A program made the position numbers and the translations under genes. From contig JAGRNT010000012.1 in the NCBI GenBank assembly GCA_020440605.1, forward strand, positions 1 to 64,000: 64,000 bases of DNA, written 5' to 3'. The stretch is from a bacterium. GTDB lineage: Bacteria > 4484-113 > JAFGCY01. This document shows, one piece after another, positions 49,806-57,417 of this stretch (positions are counted from its first letter, which is position 1; each line of letters begins with the position of its first letter). The notes below the pieces were generated by a model, which worked only from the letters and a program-made list of their open reading frames with translations, ran no database searches and was not told the origin of the DNA.

Positions 49806-51735
49806 TGGGATCGAGCTCCATGGGGCGGAACTGATTGTTCTCGTAATATGTACGGAACGCTGCCGCGCGGCTGCGGTACTCGGCCTTGAGCTGCGGGTCC
49901 TCCGTGAGCTCCATCATCCGCTCATACCACTGCGCGAACATGCCGTTGAGCGGGTAAAAGGTCGGTCGGACATGGCTCGGGGTGATCGGCTCCTTGATCG
50001 GGATACGCTCCATTCCCAGTTCCAGGCGCTTGAGCTGCTCCGCCGGATCATCAGCCAGCACGGCCCAGCCGTAATAGTGGTCCGGATAGTTATAGGGATC
50101 AATCTTCAGGGCCTCCTCCACCTCGCGGCTGGCTGCAGGCCGGGCCGGATTGAGCGTGGCGCGCAGGAACATGGCATTCGCCGAGCGCGGATTGGCGGCC
50201 AGTGCGGCATCCAGGTCCGCGCGGGCGGCCTCAAGTTCCGCTGCCGGAAGCATCTGTGGATCGGGCACGGCCTTGATCCGCAGTGATGCCCGCTGATAGA
50301 GGGTGCTGTGATTGCGCGGGTTGTAGCTGATCGCCATGTTGAGCAGATCAAACTTCACCCTGGCCTGATCCGCATTGGTGACCTGCATTCCGCGCAGCTG
50401 GTCGAGTGTGAAGCGCTCGAAGGTCAGGGCGGGAGCCTTGATGAGACTCAGCAGCAGCAGCAGGGCACAGGCCAGGCCGAGGGGGTCGGGTCGCCAGCTG
50501 CCCGGCTGCTCATCAGCTCCTGTACCACGCTCCCTGCGCCTGGCAGCCTGCAGCAGCGCCGGACTGCCAAAGGCCAGCACTGCCCCCAGGAAGGCATTTG
50601 TGGCACTGAAGGTGTAATCGAAGTCCACAGCAGCATGCAGGATGCTGCCCAGCACGGCTGCCACGAGCCCCAGGCGCCAGGGCAGAGCGGCATCGCTGCG
50701 CATGATCCGCATGGCCCAGATACAGAATCCGCATAGCAGCAACAGGATGGCCAGCAGGCCGCCGATCCCCAGTTCACAGCAGAGCTGCAGGGGCCAGCTG
50801 TGGGGGTCAACACTGTAGTAGATGTAGTCCTTCTGGTACTGCGGATAGACATAGGCGAAGTTGCCCAGCCCCACCCCGCTGAGCGGATGGTCCCTGAAGA
50901 TCTGCCAGGCAGCCTCCCAGAAGCGCAGACGGCCCTGGAAGGAATAGCCGGCGAAGTCCGTGACCCGCATCAGTACACTGCGCACGGATGGCAGGGCCAG
51001 CAGTGCTGCCAGCATCACGAGCAGGCTGACTGCGCCGATGCCGATTGCTCTTCCATAGCGGGCCCGCCCGGCCAGCAGCATGCCTGCGGCGATCAGCAGC
51101 AGCTGCAGCAGCAGGCAGAGCCAGGCAGCCCGCGAATATGTGAGAACCAGAGTCAGCAGCAGCAGCAGGCTGGCGGCAGCTCCAATGCTCTGCTGCAGTT
51201 TCGTCTTCGTGCTGCTGGCCAGCAGCAGTCCCAGCGGCCAGCACAGCAGCAGGAATCCCGCATAGGCATTGTGCAGGCCGAAGACCGAGGCAATCTGGTG
51301 ATCCGGATTTCCGCTGCTGAGCCATTCGATCAGGCCCAGCACCGCAGTCAATCCCGCTGAGCCAACCAGCAGCGGCAGCAGCCAGCCGCTGCGCGCCGGG
51401 GCATGCCGCAATGCCGTGTCGGCAATGATCCAGCCACAGGGGAAACTCAGCAGATACAGCGACAGCACCTGACCCTGATAGACCGACGGCAGCAGAATCA
51501 GCAGCAGGCAGGCCACCAGTACGGCGGCAAGAGGCCAGATCGGTCGTGCTGCGCGAGGTCTGAGAATCAGGCAGAGGGCTGCCGCAAGGGGCAGCAGCAG
51601 GTGCGCGATCAGGTAACCCCAACCGCTGAAGCCGCCTCCCAGCAGGGGCAGCACGGCCATGCCGACCAGCCCCAGGCTGACTGCGATGTCCACGCGTCCA
51701 TCCGGGCTGCTGCTGGCACTGCGCTCTTCCGGCAT
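49798..51735 (-). CDS. O-antigen ligase-like membrane protein with TPR-type tail
   Basis: 645 residues. About twelve transmembrane helices, then a large periplasmic loop with the Wzy_C-like core GVGLGNFAYVYPQYQKDYIYYSVDPHSWPLQL (ligase motif with conserved His). After about residue 410 comes a soluble helical tail with TPR-like segments (NPRSANAMFLRATLNPA). Related proteins ligate O-antigen or transfer glycans to pilins; here the neighbours are pilin-fold genes, making pilin or surface glycan ligation attractive, but unproven. Start and stop overlap with neighbours (TGATG with nuoN; 8 bp with the repeat protein). Confidence 0.82.
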   Translation of the reverse strand: MPEERSASSSPDGRVDIAVSLGLVGMAVLPLLGGGFSGWGYLIAHLLLPLAAALCLILRPRAARPIWPLAAVLVACLLLILLPSVYQGQVLSLYLLSFPCGWIIADTALRHAPARSGWLLPLLVGSAGLTAVLGLIEWLSSGNPDHQIASVFGLHNAYAGFLLLCWPLGLLLASSTKTKLQQSIGAAASLLLLLTLVLTYSRAAWLCLLLQLLLIAAGMLLAGRARYGRAIGIGAVSLLVMLAALLALPSVRSVLMRVTDFAGYSFQGRLRFWEAAWQIFRDHPLSGVGLGNFAYVYPQYQKDYIYYSVDPHSWPLQLCCELGIGGLLAILLLLCGFCIWAMRIMRSDAALPWRLGLVAAVLGSILHAAVDFDYTFSATNAFLGAVLAFGSPALLQAARRRERGTGADEQPGSWRPDPLGLACALLLLLSLIKAPALTFERFTLDQLRGMQVTNADQARVKFDLLNMAISYNPRNHSTLYQRASLRIKAVPDPQMLPAAELEAARADLDAALAANPRSANAMFLRATLNPARPAASREVEEALKIDPYNYPDHYYGWAVLADDPAEQLKRLELGMERIPIKEPITPSHVRPTFYPLNGMFAQWYERMMELTEDPQLKAEYRSRAAAFRTYYENNQFRPMELDPNV

Positions 51736-53369
51736 CAGATCTGGTAGTCCTTCTGCCAGTAGACGAGGAAGTAGGCTTCCTTGACGTAGTCAAACGGCAC
51801 ATTCACGAACATCACACCGAGCAGCAGGATGAAGAGCGCCGGGACGAGGATCGCCAGGCGTGTGAACAGGATCGGCTCGAAGCGCCGGTTCTGTTCCAGG
51901 GCCGGAGGCAGCACCCACATTCGGTAGAGCAGGCGCATGTAGTAATAGGCGCTCATCGCCGTGGTCAGCAGCGCGAAGATCAGAAGTGCCATCAGCAGCC
52001 GGTTGACGACGGCATAGACCACCAGGCTCTTGAACACGAAGAACTTGGCCCAGAATCCCACGGTGGGTGGCAGGCCCACGAGGGCGATGATCAGCACGCT
52101 GAAGATCACGGTCAGCAGTGGGTTGCGGCGCACGAGACCGTTGTAGCTGTCCATGTGGTCGCTGCCTCCCGCACTTTCCACGGCCATCGCCGCGATGAAG
52201 ATGCCGAGATTCATGAAGAAATACACGAGCACGTAATAGAGCGCAGCATAGAAGCCCTCAGTCTGCTCCATCTCGGAAGTGGCATGCGCGGCCGCGATCA
52301 CCCCGATCATGATGTAACCCATGTGACTGATGCCTGAATAGGCCATCATGCGCTTGAAGCTGGTCTGCCTGAGCGCCATCACGTTGCCGATCACCATCGA
52401 GGCAATGGACATCACTGCAAGGATCGGTATCCAGATCTGCTTCAGCGCAATGAAGGCGATGAACAGCAGGCGCATCAGCACGGCATAGCCGGCCGTCTTC
52501 GGGAAGACGGATATGAAGGCCGTGACTGGAGTTGGTGCACCTTCATATACGTCAGCCACCCAGAGGTGGAAGGGCGCAATACCCAGCTTGTAGCCGATCG
52601 CCACCAGCAACAGCACGATGGAGAAGATCACCATCGGCATGTATGCGGCGGAGGGATTGCTGGTCAGATACTTCTGGATGTAGTAGAGATTCGTTTCGTT
52701 GGTGGCACCGTAGAGGATGCTCATGGCGAACAGCAATGCGCTGCTGGCTGCCGCGCCAGTGATGAAGTACTTGAGACCGGCCTCCAGGCTTCGCAGGTTC
52801 TTCTTGTGAAAGGCCGCCATGATGTAGCCGGTGATCCCGCCGAATTCGGTCATCACGTAAACGGCCAGCAGATCGGAGGAGCCGACCATCAGGTCGTAGG
52901 CGATGGTCCCGGCCAGCATCAGCATGATGAATTCCACGCGGTACTTCCTGAGCGGCTTGTAGCCGATCAGCGCGAGGATGATCATGATGTCGCCCCAGTC
53001 CATCAGCTGCTTGAACATCAGCGCATAGGGGTCGATGGTCTCCAGTCCGCCCCACCAGGTCCCGAGGCCGTAACCGAAGTAGCGGCTGGTGTAGTACATC
53101 ATGTGGATCGTCATCATCAGATTGCCAAGCAGGGAAATGATGGCGATCCAGCAGACGATCAGGAAGTTGTCACGTTTGCTGCTGAAGATCTCGATCATGC
53201 AGATGATGCCGAGTCCGATCAGCAGTGAGATCTCAGGTGACAGCAGGTAGTAGGAGGTGTTTCGCCAGGCCCATTCACCGAACTGCTGTACGGGAACGCC
53301 GGCCAGATAGGAGATCCTGCCCCAGATGATGTAGAGCATTTCCAGCAGCTGGGAAGAGACGGGATCCAT
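51735..53369 (-). CDS. nuoN: NADH-quinone oxidoreductase subunit N
   Basis: 544 residues, about fourteen transmembrane helices; one of the antiporter-like proton-pumping subunits of complex I. Key segments: LGIAPFHLWVADVYEGAPTPVTAFISVFPKTAGYAVLM with the conserved Lys, YSGISHMGYIMIG, and LVGLPPTVGFWAKFFVF. Longer than the E. coli protein. No other nuo gene is in the window, so this is a detached nuoN. It is the first gene of a unit with the ligase-like and pilin-fold genes. ATG at 53369 with little ribosome-binding site. Confidence 0.93.
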   Translation of the reverse strand: MDPVSSQLLEMLYIIWGRISYLAGVPVQQFGEWAWRNTSYYLLSPEISLLIGLGIICMIEIFSSKRDNFLIVCWIAIISLLGNLMMTIHMMYYTSRYFGYGLGTWWGGLETIDPYALMFKQLMDWGDIMIILALIGYKPLRKYRVEFIMLMLAGTIAYDLMVGSSDLLAVYVMTEFGGITGYIMAAFHKKNLRSLEAGLKYFITGAAASSALLFAMSILYGATNETNLYYIQKYLTSNPSAAYMPMVIFSIVLLLVAIGYKLGIAPFHLWVADVYEGAPTPVTAFISVFPKTAGYAVLMRLLFIAFIALKQIWIPILAVMSIASMVIGNVMALRQTSFKRMMAYSGISHMGYIMIGVIAAAHATSEMEQTEGFYAALYYVLVYFFMNLGIFIAAMAVESAGGSDHMDSYNGLVRRNPLLTVIFSVLIIALVGLPPTVGFWAKFFVFKSLVVYAVVNRLLMALLIFALLTTAMSAYYYMRLLYRMWVLPPALEQNRRFEPILFTRLAILVPALFILLLGVMFVNVPFDYVKEAYFLVYWQKDYQI

Positions 53370-53390
53370 GCGGACTCTATATATAGCATA

Positions 53391-53415
53391 AAGCGGAGGG
53401 CAGTGCCCTCCGCTT
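53391..53415 (-). terminator. Terminator of the pilus operon
   Basis: Perfect 10-bp stem AAGCGGAGGG/CCCTCCGCTT with a 5-nt loop, followed by TTTATGC on the minus strand. Lies between the pilP-position gene and nuoN. Confidence 0.75.
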
Positions 53416-53440
53416 CATTGATTCTGCGATAGTTGTCAGC

Positions 53441-54547
53441 TCAGTTGAGCGAACGCGGAATGTAGACCTTGTTGCGGCTGATGACGTTGCCGGGGATCGG
53501 CACGGAGATCGTGACACTGACCTTGGTGTCACTCACGCCGGTGCAGGTCACCTGTGCCCCGCCGATACCGTTGGAGCTGCCCTCGGTCATCGAGAAGCGG
53601 GGAGCACCTTCTCCGGTTCCCAGGCTGAAGTAGGCGGTGGAAACCACGCCGATCTGGATCACGCTGTGGCACTGCAGGGCGCGGGCCACCTGGTCCACGG
53701 TCTGCGTGGCGAACACCGTTGCGAGATACAGTTCAATCTCGTTCTCGTCAGTGCTGCCGCTCCTGGGAGGCTTGAGCTGATCCGGCACGGCGGAATCCAC
53801 GATCGTGAGGGGATCAACACGGCCGGTTTCCGGAATGAACTCGTCAGGGTTCTCCTCATCCCAGGGGCTGGTCAGGCGGCTTTCCAGATCCTGCTGCTTG
53901 GCACGCAGGATGTCCCGCGGATCAAGCTCCATGAAGGCCTGGATCGGATCCTTTTCAGCGGAATCCTCGACGTCCTCATCCAGCAGCGGGGCGGCATCAT
54001 CGCCATCCTCGGCTCCGTCATCCATTGCACAGGGATTTCCGGCCTCGTCCTCGCCATCCTCATCGGAAGCGCAGGGGTTCTCAGCCTCGTCCTCGCCCGC
54101 CTCATCATCGGCGCAGGGATTCTCAGCCTCACCCTCTCCGGCCTCATCGGCGGCACAGGGATTATCAGCCTCGCCCTTACCGGCCTCATCGGCGGCGCAG
54201 GGATTATCCTCGCCGGCTTCAGCGCAGGGGTTCTCCGCTTCAGCATCCTCACCGCAGGGGTTCGCTTCCTCAGCGGCACCCTCGCCGCAGGGGTTGGCGG
54301 CGGCATCGGCACCACAGGGGTTGTCAGCACCGGCGGCTTCATCACCCGGCAGATCCGCGGCACCGCGGGCCATGCCGGAATCCTCAGCAGTTCCCTCACT
54401 GTCAGAGACGGGAGCGGAGCTGCTGCGGCCGGAATACTGCTGAGCCATCTGCTCAGCGGGATCCGGACCACCGTTGTTGCAGGAGCCGGCCAGCAGCAGC
54501 AGACCGGTCACCAGCGTCGCACAGATTGTCTTGTACAAAATGTTCAT
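53441..54547 (-). CDS. Lipoprotein with nine NPC repeats, in the PilP position
   Basis: 368-residue predicted lipoprotein, lipobox AGSC (Cys23). Residues about 75-185 are nine spaced NPC motifs separated by acidic, Ala/Gly-rich linkers of 5-12 residues. The C-terminal part (from about 205) has ETGRVDPLTIVDSAVPDQL, similar in place and style to the GRxDPF hook of PilP, then a beta-rich end. PilP is the lipoprotein that bridges PilMNO to the secretin; gene position right after pilO supports that role, but similarity is weak and the NPC repeats are not part of ordinary PilP. Cys-rich repeats may bind metal. Confidence 0.65.
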   Translation of the reverse strand: MNILYKTICATLVTGLLLLAGSCNNGGPDPAEQMAQQYSGRSSSAPVSDSEGTAEDSGMARGAADLPGDEAAGADNPCGADAAANPCGEGAAEEANPCGEDAEAENPCAEAGEDNPCAADEAGKGEADNPCAADEAGEGEAENPCADDEAGEDEAENPCASDEDGEDEAGNPCAMDDGAEDGDDAAPLLDEDVEDSAEKDPIQAFMELDPRDILRAKQQDLESRLTSPWDEENPDEFIPETGRVDPLTIVDSAVPDQLKPPRSGSTDENEIELYLATVFATQTVDQVARALQCHSVIQIGVVSTAYFSLGTGEGAPRFSMTEGSSNGIGGAQVTCTGVSDTKVSVTISVPIPGNVISRNKVYIPRSLN

Positions 54548-54559
54548 CTCAGATTCCTG

Positions 54560-55399
54560 TTAGCAGGAGTATGCTCCCGGCGGATCCGGCGGCGTGTCCC
54601 CGGTGGCCGCCTTCTCGGGGTTGATGAAGTACACCGTCATGCGGATCGTCCAGAAGTGGCTGCGGCGGATGATGCTGCTGTTGTCCGGGTCTCCATCTGT
54701 CTTGATGCAGTGGATCGTGAACAGCTTGTCAGTCATCTTGCGGCTGGTACCCTGCTGGATGCTGCGCGTGAAGCGCATCACGTCCTCATAGGTTCCGTTG
54801 AACTTCTCAAGCGTGATGTTGTACGGCGTGAGGAAGGCCGGCTGGCCGGTCTTCAGGACCTCAGTCACGGGGTTGCCGTTGCTTTCCGGGATGTAGATCA
54901 GCGGGAAGCGGTCCGGCTTGTCCTCGATCGGAATGCCACCCGCCGGAATCGTCTCGAAGGGTGTCATCGCCATGTTGATGTTGTACTCGAAGCTGTCCAC
55001 GGTGATCGTGGAATCTCCGCCGATCCCCAGATAGCCGGACTGCAGCACCAGCGGAGCGAAGGTGTCCTCCCAGAAGGGAATCACGTCATCCTGGGTCTGC
55101 AGGAACAGATAATCCAGGGTGCCGAGCTTCTCGCTGAGGGCATGCTTGACCTGCTTGGCGGTCTCCAGCTTGGCACCCTTCTTGCGATAGGTGTCAATCT
55201 GCGTCTGCAGCGTGTTCTTCTTGCTCTCCAGTGAGGCGATCTCGTTGTTGAGCTTGTTCTTGTGACTGATCACATAAGCCGCGGCAACGATGATCAGGAT
55301 CAGGAAGACCACGCCAAGTACCTGCGGTGTGAGCAGCGGCTGCTTGGGAGCATTCTGCTCCGGCGGAGGGGCCGCGCCTCGTCTAGGTGTTGACGACAT
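54560..55399 (-). CDS. pilO: PilO-like pilus inner-membrane protein
   Basis: 279 residues. Cytosolic tail, one transmembrane helix (VLGVVFLILIIVAAAYVI, about residues 28-46), a coiled-coil segment (LNNEIASLESKKNTLQTQIDTYRKK), then a periplasmic ferredoxin-like domain with PFxTIPAGG and YEDVMRFTRSIQQ. This matches PilO, partner of PilN in the alignment complex. ATG at 55399 overlaps the end of pilMN by 17 bp, so coupled; a TTG two codons upstream is possible. Longer than usual PilO. Confidence 0.83.
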   Translation of the reverse strand: MSSTPRRGAAPPPEQNAPKQPLLTPQVLGVVFLILIIVAAAYVISHKNKLNNEIASLESKKNTLQTQIDTYRKKGAKLETAKQVKHALSEKLGTLDYLFLQTQDDVIPFWEDTFAPLVLQSGYLGIGGDSTITVDSFEYNINMAMTPFETIPAGGIPIEDKPDRFPLIYIPESNGNPVTEVLKTGQPAFLTPYNITLEKFNGTYEDVMRFTRSIQQGTSRKMTDKLFTIHCIKTDGDPDNSSIIRRSHFWTIRMTVYFINPEKAATGDTPPDPPGAYSC

Positions 55400-57299
55400 C
55401 TTCAATCACCTCTTCAATCTGGATAATGTCCTGCACTGCCGTGTCCTGGTTGACGATCTCATTCTGCAGATCAGTCGTGACCTCGAACTTCCAGACGATG
55501 GACTCAGCCAGCTGGAAATCGCGCTGGAAGAAATCCTCGATGGAGGCGCCGGGCTGGAAAGAGCCACGGGGCAGTTTGTAATCCTGCAGGGGCTGGGTAC
55601 GGGCTCCTGCCGGCGCGGAAATCGCCGTGGTTCCGGGACCCGGGCTGCCGGAAGCACCACGGCCGATCGGACCGCCGGTGCCACCACCGCCACCACCGCC
55701 GCCACCGCCACCGCCGCCGCCGCCGCCGGTATCCGCGTTCTCGGACACACCGGTGTTGGTGAAGTAGGGGCTGCGGTCAAGGTTGATCAGGAACTGGTAG
55801 AGATCGACACGGTCCACCGCCACACCTTCCATGCTGACGGTGTTGGTGCTGGACTCGAAGTCGATCTGATCAAGCCAGACGCGGTCGTTGATACGGTTGC
55901 CGACCTCGTCCATGATTTCAGGCCAGATCCGCTGCTGTTTGAACAGGGCGAAGATCTGGTTGAACTTCGGACGCTGGGCCACGATATCACTCTTGTTGGC
56001 ATCGAAGTCGTCAGCGGCGGGCTTGAGGCGGGCTGCCTCGCCTTCCTTCTGACCGACATCACTGTTGAGCGTGGCGATCTTGGAATTGAGATCCTTGTCC
56101 ACACTGTAGTACCAGAAGCCGATGCAGGCGAGGATCACGAGACCGATCACCACAATCTGCTTGTTGATGGCCTTCGTGTAGTAGGAAGGCGGCATCAGGT
56201 TGAGGATCTTCTTCTTCTTGAAATGCTCGAGGCAGAGACCGGCAGCAACCGGCAGCTTGGAGGATTCCTTGTTGAGGTGCTCCAGGCTGTAGGTACCCTG
56301 GCGGTACTGCAGCATAGAACTCAGGCTCAGATCAGTGACCTCGAGACCGGTCTGGTCCTCAAGGTACTTCGCCAGGTTCGGGAAGATCGCGCCACTGCCG
56401 AAGAGCAGCATCTTGCCCACGCGCTCAGTACGCTGGGCCTGGCTCTCGTAGTAACGGATGGAACGGATCAGCTCGGAGACGAAGCCGCTGAACACGGAGA
56501 GCAGGGCTTCGCGGAGGCGGTTGTCCTCGGTGGGGTCAATTTCATCCTCGGGGATCGTGAGATCCACCGGATCAGCCTTGAGGTATTCCTCCGCTTCCTG
56601 GGCACTCACTCCCAGCAGCTGGCCGACCTTGGCGAGAATGTTGTTGTAGCCGAGCTCGACGGGACGTGACAGGCGGAACTGGCCCTTCAGGAAGAAGGAC
56701 AGGTCGGTCACCGTATCACGCATGTCAATCAGGCCCACCGCGGAGGTGTAACCCTCCATGCTGCTCTCGATCAGGTTCCAGGCGGCCAGCGAGGTGATCT
56801 TGATGCCCTCGCATTCAATGCCGGCACTGCGCATGGTCGCGATCAGCGAATCGACGGTCGTGGCACGGGTGGCCACGAGCAGCACTTCCTGCATCGCCGG
56901 ATTGGCACCCTCACGGGCCGGAAGCACCTTGTAGTCGTAGACGGTGTCACCCGGCGGGAAGGGTACGTACTGGTTGATCTGCAGGGAAATGGCCTGCCGC
57001 GTCTGCGCGGCACCCATCTTGGGAAGTTCAATGATGCGGGTGATGGCGGCCTTTCCGGAAAGCGAGATGATGGCGCGACGCGCCACGATTCCGTTTTCCT
57101 TGAGGACTTCCTTGATTCTGCTGCCCAGCTGCCCCGGCTCCGCAACCCTTCCCGCAGCAAAGACCGAGGAAGGAATCTCACCCACGGCAAAGCGCTCGAG
57201 GATCATTTCCTTGCCCCTGCGGGAGATGGCGGTGCAACGCAGCTCGTTCGACGTCAGATCAAGGCCTACATCGTATTTCTTTGCAGCTCCTTGAGCCAT
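55383..57299 (-). CDS. pilM: PilM-PilN fusion protein
   Basis: 638 residues combining two proteins that are normally separate. Residues about 10-355 are PilM, an actin-like ATPase (YDVGLDLTSNELRC, RRAIISLSGKAA, YVPFPPGDTVYDYKV, MLLFGSGAIFPNLAKYL). Then comes ILNLMPPSYY, the usual PilN opening, a transmembrane helix near 382-398, and a PilN periplasmic domain (VDKDLNSKIATL ... RVWLDQIDFES). A run of about 16 glycines interrupts the C-terminal part, followed by a Ser/Pro/Gly linker. GGAGGT is 4 bases before the ATG at 57299. A fusion fixes the 1:1 PilM-PilN contact that normally depends on an N-terminal PilN peptide. Confidence 0.88.
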   Translation of the reverse strand: MAQGAAKKYDVGLDLTSNELRCTAISRRGKEMILERFAVGEIPSSVFAAGRVAEPGQLGSRIKEVLKENGIVARRAIISLSGKAAITRIIELPKMGAAQTRQAISLQINQYVPFPPGDTVYDYKVLPAREGANPAMQEVLLVATRATTVDSLIATMRSAGIECEGIKITSLAAWNLIESSMEGYTSAVGLIDMRDTVTDLSFFLKGQFRLSRPVELGYNNILAKVGQLLGVSAQEAEEYLKADPVDLTIPEDEIDPTEDNRLREALLSVFSGFVSELIRSIRYYESQAQRTERVGKMLLFGSGAIFPNLAKYLEDQTGLEVTDLSLSSMLQYRQGTYSLEHLNKESSKLPVAAGLCLEHFKKKKILNLMPPSYYTKAINKQIVVIGLVILACIGFWYYSVDKDLNSKIATLNSDVGQKEGEAARLKPAADDFDANKSDIVAQRPKFNQIFALFKQQRIWPEIMDEVGNRINDRVWLDQIDFESSTNTVSMEGVAVDRVDLYQFLINLDRSPYFTNTGVSENADTGGGGGGGGGGGGGGGGTGGPIGRGASGSPGPGTTAISAPAGARTQPLQDYKLPRGSFQPGASIEDFFQRDFQLAESIVWKFEVTTDLQNEIVNQDTAVQDIIQIEEVIEDVVNT

Positions 57300-57355
57300 T
57301 CTAACCTCCACCGAAGAAACCCGTAACTAGAGACACGGGCGCCCCTTTGAATGTT

Positions 57356-57409
57356 CCGCGGGGTCAGGCCGGAGTTCAGATTTCTGAATTTCCGACCCGA
57401 CCCCGTGGT
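57356..57409 (-). promoter_or_regulatory. Long hairpin in the pilQ-pilMN intergenic region
   Basis: Two arms of about 24 bases pair with few mismatches around TTCAGA/TCTGAA, ending in CCGCGGGGTC / GACCCCGTGG. It lies 9 bp after the pilQ stop, with no T-run. Likely a transcription attenuator, mRNA-stabilising or processing element that sets the ratio of PilQ to the rest. Confidence 0.6.
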
Positions 57410-57417
57410 TTCAGGTT

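Noticed and set aside
53995..54310. Periodic repeats resembling a CRISPR-like array
   Set aside because: They encode the NPC repeats of a lipoprotein in one continuous frame and the spacers are coding and similar to each other.
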